A stretch of 49,364 nucleotides of DNA. Origin: Bacteroides sp. (lineage in GTDB: Bacteria; Bacteroidota; Bacteroidia; Bacteroidales; Bacteroidaceae). A program made the position numbers and the translations under genes. Below, one piece after another: positions 44,581 through 49,364 of the stretch. Positions within the stretch are counted from its first letter, which is position 1. The number at the start of each line of letters is the position of its first letter. The stretch lies in contig JAJQFD010000016.1 in NCBI GenBank assembly GCA_021201335.1, positions 1 to 49,364 on the forward strand. The letters run 5' to 3'. Under the pieces are notes generated by a model that did not search any database, was not told where the DNA came from, and worked only from the letters and a program-made list of their open reading frames with translations.

Positions 44581-46879
44581 AAAATGGATATCCTACCGCA
44601 AAATGAAAGGCAAAATCTCTGCTAAATTTTGGATTGAAAATAGGATATTTTTTAGCCCCTTCTTGAGGATTTACAGCCTTCATACCCCCGTCAAAACGGA
44701 GTACAAAGAAATCCAAATCTAAACGTAGTCCTAATCCATAAGCTACTGCCAGTTGCTTATAAAACTTATCAAAATAAAATTTACCGCCAGGTTGTTCTTC
44801 GTATTCACGAATGGTCCATATATTACCTGCATCGATGAAAGCAGCTCCCTGAAATTTCCAAAATAATTCAGTCCGATACTCTATACTGGCATCTAATTTT
44901 ATATTACCAGATTGATTTAAAAAGTTGTCATCTCCGGGAAAAGTTCCCGGACCTAATCCACGTACAGACCAACCTCTAACACTATTAGCGCCTCCGGAAA
45001 AATATTGTTTTTCAAAAGGAAGCACTTTTGCATTCCCGTAAGGAACAGCAACCCCTATCCCAAAATGAAAGGCAATAGAGTTACCCGGAGCAATAACTGT
45101 ATTTTTGGCAAAATCAAAATCACCTTTCAAGTATTGGGCAAACGGGATATCCAGTATAGAATATTCTCCATCACTATTTTGAGGCAACCCTAATGCCTTA
45201 GAAAAAGCATATAAAACATTACCTGCCGACTCAAAACCTGCCCGTATTGTAAAAGAGTTAGAAGCAATAGTATTATTACTTAAATTAGCCCCGATGCTAT
45301 TGAAATTATACATGTATCCTGTACGAACTATAAACCTGTTCTTATAGTTATACTCCAGAATATAGTTCTTATTATCTTCCAGAAAAGATTCTCTGAACTT
45401 AGAAGAAATCCAGGGCATATATAAATAATTAATATCCAGTAAGTCTACCCGATGATAATTACGTCCCCGTTGCCATCTGTATCCCCATGAAGTTGCAGCA
45501 AGCATGCGCGAAAATTCCGGTCGGAGCTGGTAATTATATTGCAAGGATAACTCAGTTGAAGCTCTAATCCCTCGTTTAAAAGAAGAGGAAAGAAAAGGAA
45601 AAAGAAACCGAGGGAAATTGATGCTGGCTTCCACTCCATATTCAGTATAATTATCATAATTATATTCATTCCCTAAGCCGGAAATCGCTTCGTAAGCTCC
45701 ACGGGCTTTAATCATCAATCTCTCAGATCCATGAAAAAAATTATTATGTTGATAAGATACAGCGGCAGCAGCCCCTAAATCTCCAGAGGAATTTGTACCC
45801 TCAACTTCAAAGGAAATGAATTGAGATTTGTTTTTCGTTAACAAAACATAGGCATCTAACCAGGTCGAATCTTTCCATTGTTTTTCCACAAACCGGATAT
45901 TGGTATATTTCAAGGCAGATAAGCGTCCAAAGCTATTATGCGTTTGCTGTACTTCTTTTTCATTATATAGAGAACCCGGACGAATACGTAAATTATTAAT
46001 TAATACTCTAGGTCGTAAATATAGCTTATCTTTATAATAAATCGGATAACCGGCGTAATGTATCGAATCATCCACCACAATATTACCTAACAAAGATGAC
46101 TTTCCTGCATCGAAGTTTGTAATAAAGTTTACTTTGTCTATTTTATACTGAGAATGGTTTCTTAGAGAATCTGTCACAGAAGCACGATAAGGATTCAAGT
46201 GCAAGGTAAGATCTATTTGATACGTATTTCGGACCGTATCTGCTGTATAAGTTATAAAATCTTTATGGAATTTATAATATCCATTTTGAGAAAGTATATT
46301 TGTGAGACGTTGGCGCTCATTATCCAAAACATTTACATCAAACAACATTCCTTCTTTCAATAATGAGGAGGTGGTGTCATTCTGGAAATAGTTGTTTATC
46401 TGAGGATCCTGAATATCATAATTTAAAGAACGTACCAGATAAGGCCTCCCTGATGTGACCTGATAGGTAATTTTTAGTTTCTTCTTTTTAGTGTCAATTT
46501 TGCTTTGTACCGTAGCTCCCATATATCCCAAATTATGAACAGCCTTAGTGATTTCCTCCTGCGACCGCTGAGCTAGTGCTTCATCATAAATCACAGGAGC
46601 ATCTCCTATCTTTCGGAGAAATTTATTAAACCAATTAGTGGAATCTCTACCAGAGAGGCTATAAATATGGAGCTGGGTTTTCACTAAACTAAACCACTTA
46701 CCATTTGGATTTTGACGAATGTAAGGTTGTAGTGAAGAAGGTTTAATATCTTTGTTGTCAGTTTGAATTTTTACTGCATCCAGTAAATAAGAATTTTCAG
46801 GTACAAACTTAGTGGTTGAACACGAAGTTAGTAATCTGATAATTATACAAATAACCACGTAAAGAAGAGCCTTCTTCAT
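44579..46879 (-). CDS. tamL: TamL, lipidated TamA/BamA-family outer membrane protein
   Basis: 766 residues. The N terminus is a lipoprotein signal (ALLYVVICIIIRLLTSCST, lipobox LTSC, Cys near 20), which separates TamL from ordinary TamA. POTRA-like domains follow (about 30-330: LDAVKIQTDN, GRPYLVRSLNYDI, KIDKVNFITNFDAG). The C-terminal 16-strand barrel (about 370-766) carries the Omp85 motif region GGANSVRGWSVRGLGPG and ends in Phe (FAVGYPF), the outer-membrane signature. It probably helps export or assemble outer-membrane proteins with a TamB partner, which is not in the window. Confidence 0.9.
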   Translation of the reverse strand: MKKALLYVVICIIIRLLTSCSTTKFVPENSYLLDAVKIQTDNKDIKPSSLQPYIRQNPNGKWFSLVKTQLHIYSLSGRDSTNWFNKFLRKIGDAPVIYDEALAQRSQEEITKAVHNLGYMGATVQSKIDTKKKKLKITYQVTSGRPYLVRSLNYDIQDPQINNYFQNDTTSSLLKEGMLFDVNVLDNERQRLTNILSQNGYYKFHKDFITYTADTVRNTYQIDLTLHLNPYRASVTDSLRNHSQYKIDKVNFITNFDAGKSSLLGNIVVDDSIHYAGYPIYYKDKLYLRPRVLINNLRIRPGSLYNEKEVQQTHNSFGRLSALKYTNIRFVEKQWKDSTWLDAYVLLTKNKSQFISFEVEGTNSSGDLGAAAAVSYQHNNFFHGSERLMIKARGAYEAISGLGNEYNYDNYTEYGVEASINFPRFLFPFLSSSFKRGIRASTELSLQYNYQLRPEFSRMLAATSWGYRWQRGRNYHRVDLLDINYLYMPWISSKFRESFLEDNKNYILEYNYKNRFIVRTGYMYNFNSIGANLSNNTIASNSFTIRAGFESAGNVLYAFSKALGLPQNSDGEYSILDIPFAQYLKGDFDFAKNTVIAPGNSIAFHFGIGVAVPYGNAKVLPFEKQYFSGGANSVRGWSVRGLGPGTFPGDDNFLNQSGNIKLDASIEYRTELFWKFQGAAFIDAGNIWTIREYEEQPGGKFYFDKFYKQLAVAYGLGLRLDLDFFVLRFDGGMKAVNPQEGAKKYPIFNPKFSRDFAFHFAVGYPF

Positions 46880-46914
46880 GCATAAAGGAATTAAAAGTAT
46901 ATTGTAAGAGTATA

Positions 46915-46922
46915 CAAATATA
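46915..46922 (-). promoter_or_regulatory. Promoter -7 element of tamL
   Basis: The minus strand reads TATATTTG (TAnnTTTG), 35 nt before the tamL ATG. The expected -33 position reads TTTA, one mismatch from TTTG. Confidence 0.5.
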
Positions 46923-47041
46923 ACCTATATTTTCCTTTTGCTAAAATAAAAAAGTAAAAGTGACGTAAAAGATTCGAATATCTTGTATTTGTTTTTTCTT
47001 TAAAATTAGAAGTCAATGATTAATAATTGAATTTATCTTTC

Positions 47042-47049
47042 TAGATTTG
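47042..47049 (+). promoter_or_regulatory. Promoter -7 element of the SpoU-type methyltransferase
   Basis: TAGATTTG (TAnnTTTG), 23 nt before the ATG at 47073. No -33 element is visible. Confidence 0.45.
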
Positions 47050-47072
47050 CTTTTGCATTTCAAAAGAATAGT

Positions 47073-47864
47073 ATGGCACTCAGTAAGAATAAAATAAAAT
47101 ATATCCGATCACTTGATTTAAAGAAAAATCGCAGGGAAGAAAAAGTATTTTTGGCAGAAGGACCTAAGCTCATAGCCGAATTACAGGGACATTATAGATG
47201 TAGACTATTAGCTGCAACAGAAGAATGGCTAAAAATGCACCCAAATATTAAAGCAGATGAGACTTTAGAAGTTTCTTCAGAAGAATTATCCCGTGCAAGC
47301 TTACTTAAAACTCCCCAACAAGTATTAGGAATTTTTGAACAACCTAACTTTTCTCTATCGAAGGATGTTCTTAACCATTCTCTTTGTCTGGGATTGGATG
47401 ATATTCAGGATCCGGGTAACCTGGGAACGATTATTCGCCTGGCCGACTGGTTCGGAATTGAATACATTTTCTGCTCTCCTAATACCGTAGATGTATATAG
47501 CCCCAAAACAATTCAAGCAAGTATGGGTGGAATAGCAAGAGTAAAGGTCTGTTATGTTCCTTTGGAAAATCTGATAATATTAGAAACAGATATTCCTGTA
47601 TATGGCACTTTCCTAAATGGGGAAAATATATATGAGCAGTCTCTATCTCAAAACGGATTGATAATAATGGGTAATGAAGGAAAGGGAATCAGTCAGAAAA
47701 TTGAATCTTTAATTAACAGGAAACTATATATACCGAATTATCCTTCTCAACGGGAAACGTCTGAATCATTAAATGTAGCAATCGCTACTGCAGTGGTATG
47801 CGCTGAGTTTCGTCGACAGGCTGCATTTTCTCAAAATCGAAAGGGTACAGGTGAAAAGCTTTAA
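47073..47864 (+). CDS. SpoU-family RNA 2'-O-methyltransferase (TrmH/RlmB-like)
   Basis: 263 residues. An N-terminal substrate-binding domain (KIKYIRSLDLKKNRREEKVFLAEG) precedes the knotted SPOUT domain. Motif 1 is LGLDDIQDPGNLGTIIRLADWFG (about 108-130), motif 2 IIMGNEGKGIS, and motif 3 YIPNYPSQRETSESLNVAIATAV near 224-246. Methylates 2'-OH of an rRNA or tRNA nucleotide; the target is not readable from sequence. Its last 80 nt overlap the 3' end of the minus-strand gene 47785-48042. Confidence 0.93.
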   Translation: MALSKNKIKYIRSLDLKKNRREEKVFLAEGPKLIAELQGHYRCRLLAATEEWLKMHPNIKADETLEVSSEELSRASLLKTPQQVLGIFEQPNFSLSKDVLNHSLCLGLDDIQDPGNLGTIIRLADWFGIEYIFCSPNTVDVYSPKTIQASMGGIARVKVCYVPLENLIILETDIPVYGTFLNGENIYEQSLSQNGLIIMGNEGKGISQKIESLINRKLYIPNYPSQRETSESLNVAIATAVVCAEFRRQAAFSQNRKGTGEKL

Positions 47865-48042
47865 ACTTACCAGGTATGTTTTCCTCCAATACAATAACGC
47901 CGGATACCCAGGAGACAGATTCTATCTCTTCCATAAATGGAAAAGAACGGATAAAGTATCCGTCCTCTCCTATTTCAACTATATGTCGTTTCAAATAGCC
48001 TTCTTCTGGTTTATATAAATAATGTGAAGCAAAACGTTTCAT
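47785..48042 (-). CDS. Small conserved protein of unknown function
   Basis: 85 residues: MKRFASHYLYKPEEGYLKRHIVEI, then an all-beta-looking region with SVSWVSGVIVLEE and KAFHLYPFDFEKM. No signal peptide or catalytic motif. Its ATG overlaps the stop of the DUF4296 gene by ATGA, which supports it as a real gene in the lspA operon even though its 3' end runs 80 nt into the convergent methyltransferase gene. I recall similar small proteins after DUF4296 genes in Bacteroidales; I cannot name a function. Confidence 0.72.
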   Translation of the reverse strand: MKRFASHYLYKPEEGYLKRHIVEIGEDGYFIRSFPFMEEIESVSWVSGVIVLEENIPGKFKAFHLYPFDFEKMQPVDETQRIPLQ

Positions 48043-49025
48043 CGGTTTTCCGGTTCTTGTTCCTGCATATCAGTAGCTTCATTCCTTTCAACTGGAGCAT
48101 TTTCTCGCTGAGAAGCAGGACGCGGTCTCTGCATACGGATTCTTTCTGCCTCGGAAAGTTCTCTTACAGCCGGTTGAGTTGGTTGAGCTTCTTTTGTTGC
48201 TTCCGGTACCGGTGTTGTTTCAGGAAGAGTGTCCTTAGGAGAAACAGGAAGTGTATCCTGAGAATGATAACGCATCAATGAAATATCATTTATCAATACT
48301 TTCTTCAGTGAATCTTTTCCCCCTGCATAGTAAATAAATCCTTTTATTTCTTTGATTTCACCCAATGTATCTGATTGGAGTATTATGGTATGAATTCCTG
48401 ATTGGAGTATTTTTTGAGTTTCACTTATTATACTATCATTTTCGAAAAGGATTTGCATCGCCATTACAGTTGCTTCTAAGCTATCCAGGGAAACATCCAG
48501 GAAATTATAATTGGCGGTCCATACTAAGGAATCTCTTGCATAGAAATTGGAATCGGAAGGAAGGCTGAAGGTCAACTTAGAGCTTAAAGGAAATCCGCTT
48601 AACAACTGAAGTCTTTCCCATACCCAAACATCAATACTGTCACCAGCCTCAGAAGTCAGCGGTTTATTATCCCGTATGGCAACAAGTTGATTGACTGTAG
48701 TTTGTTGCTTTTTTAAACGATCTGTCACATTTACATAAATCTTGGATAGTACTTCAGTATTACGAGTATACCAGACTAACGAGGAATCAAAGATAGCCTC
48801 AGTAGTACCATGTTTTTTGAAAACATAATCGAGATAGATTGCTTTCCGGTAATTTTCAGTATAAGGAAGGTTATCTCCCATTGCTTTTGCCAAATGGTAA
48901 TCATATAAGAGATCTTCCATTTTTTTCTCGGAAAGAACTTCTTTAGGTCGCTGAACTTTACAGGCTGTTATTCCAATTAATAATAACAGGAAAAGAATAG
49001 TATATTTAATTTTCTGTCTGTTCAT
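48039..49025 (-). CDS. DUF4296 lipoprotein
   Basis: 328 residues from the internal ATG at 49025. Own lipoprotein signal MNRQKIKYTILFLLLLIG followed by lipobox ITAC (Cys near 22). The DUF4296 domain follows (MEDLLYDYHLAKAMGD, YLDYVFKKHGTTEAIFDSSLVWY region, about 35-95). The middle has repeated beta segments and the C-terminal 70 residues are Pro/Glu/Gln/Thr-rich and probably disordered. The frame is open upstream through lspA with no stop, so in this sequence the two are one open frame. The internal signal peptide argues for a separate start. Function unknown; probably anchored to a periplasm-facing membrane leaflet. Confidence 0.8.
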   Translation of the reverse strand: MNRQKIKYTILFLLLLIGITACKVQRPKEVLSEKKMEDLLYDYHLAKAMGDNLPYTENYRKAIYLDYVFKKHGTTEAIFDSSLVWYTRNTEVLSKIYVNVTDRLKKQQTTVNQLVAIRDNKPLTSEAGDSIDVWVWERLQLLSGFPLSSKLTFSLPSDSNFYARDSLVWTANYNFLDVSLDSLEATVMAMQILFENDSIISETQKILQSGIHTIILQSDTLGEIKEIKGFIYYAGGKDSLKKVLINDISLMRYHSQDTLPVSPKDTLPETTPVPEATKEAQPTQPAVRELSEAERIRMQRPRPASQRENAPVERNEATDMQEQEPENR

Positions 49026-49364
49026 CACTTTTTTTAGTGCAGTCATATGGTGATTTTCATTCAGATATTTACTATAAAATATTAATAAAGCTATTATACC
49101 ACAACTTATAGCTGCATCGGCAAAATTAAAAATCGGACTGAAAAAGATAAAATGTTCTCCACCTACAAAGGGCATCCAGGTGGGCCAGTTTGTATCAATA
49201 ATGGGAAAATAAAACATATCAACTACTTTACCGTAAAACCAGGTAGAATATCCTCCCCCTTCAGGCATAAAAGTAGCCATCGAATATTGAGTACTTTCAC
49301 TGAAAATTACGCCGTAAAAAACACTATCTATAATATTTCCCAGTGCCCCTGCTAAGATAAGAGA
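49026..49364 (-). CDS. lspA: Lipoprotein signal peptidase LspA (3' part; cut by window edge)
   Basis: C-terminal 113 codons of signal peptidase II; the start lies beyond the window. Both catalytic regions are visible: AGALGNIIDSVFYG with the first Asp, and FSPIFNFADAAISCG with the second Asp. The long WFYGKVVDMFYFPIIDT insertion between them is the Bacteroidetes type. After the last helix the tail KYLNENHHMTALKK would be the natural end, but no stop follows. The frame passes an A7 tract (49029-49035 on the plus strand as T7) and continues into the DUF4296 lipoprotein. One fewer A would create TGA overlapping the lipoprotein ATG (TGATG). Confidence 0.9.

Overview
The window looks like a chromosomal segment of a Bacteroidales bacterium. 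The evidence is low overall GC, Bacteroidetes-type promoters (TAnnTTTG at about -7, sometimes with a TTG-like element about 20 nt upstream), and lineage-typical gene blocks: BamD-RpoZ(omega)-DUF4293, a lipidated TamA variant (TamL), serine palmitoyltransferase, LspA followed by a DUF4296 lipoprotein, and a ThiC/ThiG/ThiH thiamine operon. I cannot name the genus. Nearly all of the window is coding. I saw no rRNA, tRNA, insertion sequence, CRISPR array or prophage.

Layout. (1) 1-2013: a zinc-ribbon coiled-coil protein and a Nif3-like metal protein (minus strand), ended by a very long perfect hairpin. (2) 2035-9514: a nine-gene thiamine operon on the minus strand behind a promoter and a TPP riboswitch, in the order thiD, thiS, a TenI-like gene, thiE, thiG, thiC, thiH, a secreted DUF1287 protein, thiF. 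(3) 9654-9730: four palindromic elements at an exact 22-bp period. (4) 9763-14508: a FetAB-like ABC exporter, DUF4269, DUF2148, and the agmatine-to-putrescine pair (agmatine deiminase, N-carbamoylputrescine amidase). (5) 14666-31150: an AT-rich surface-glycan operon on the plus strand. (6) 31236-36759: aspS, a lipid kinase divergent from serine palmitoyltransferase, a helical protein and a stand-alone TenI-like gene. (7) 36760-37454: a noncoding, palindrome-rich stretch with a second four-unit 22-bp array. (8) 37455-49364: DUF4293, rpoZ, bamD, an ACT protein, paaK, uvrB, DoxX, DUF3332, tamL, a SpoU methyltransferase, a small conserved protein, a DUF4296 lipoprotein and the 3' part of lspA, which is cut by the window edge.

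The glycan operon begins with rfbH-rfbF-rfbG (CDP-4-keto-3,6-dideoxyhexose formation). It continues with two SDR sugar enzymes, a NovU/TylCIII-like C-methyltransferase and a FAD sugar-mutase-like enzyme. Then come two large membrane proteins with GT-C character, two GtrA flippase-like proteins and one GtrB polyprenyl-phosphate glycosyltransferase, and finally an aldolase, a HAD phosphatase and a ThDP (acetolactate synthase/YerE-like) enzyme. No Wzx, Wzy, initiating transferase or ordinary cytoplasmic glycosyltransferase is visible. This fits a system that builds an unusual, possibly branched sugar, loads it on a lipid carrier and adds it to an acceptor outside the membrane.

Two genes of this operon are split by apparent -1 frameshifts at A8 tracts in the same reading register. 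A third homopolymer (A7) fuses lspA in frame to the following lipoprotein gene. These may be programmed slippage, phase variation or base-calling errors; the sequence alone cannot decide. The most unexplained feature is the pair of four-unit palindrome arrays, unrelated in core sequence but sharing an exact 22-bp period.
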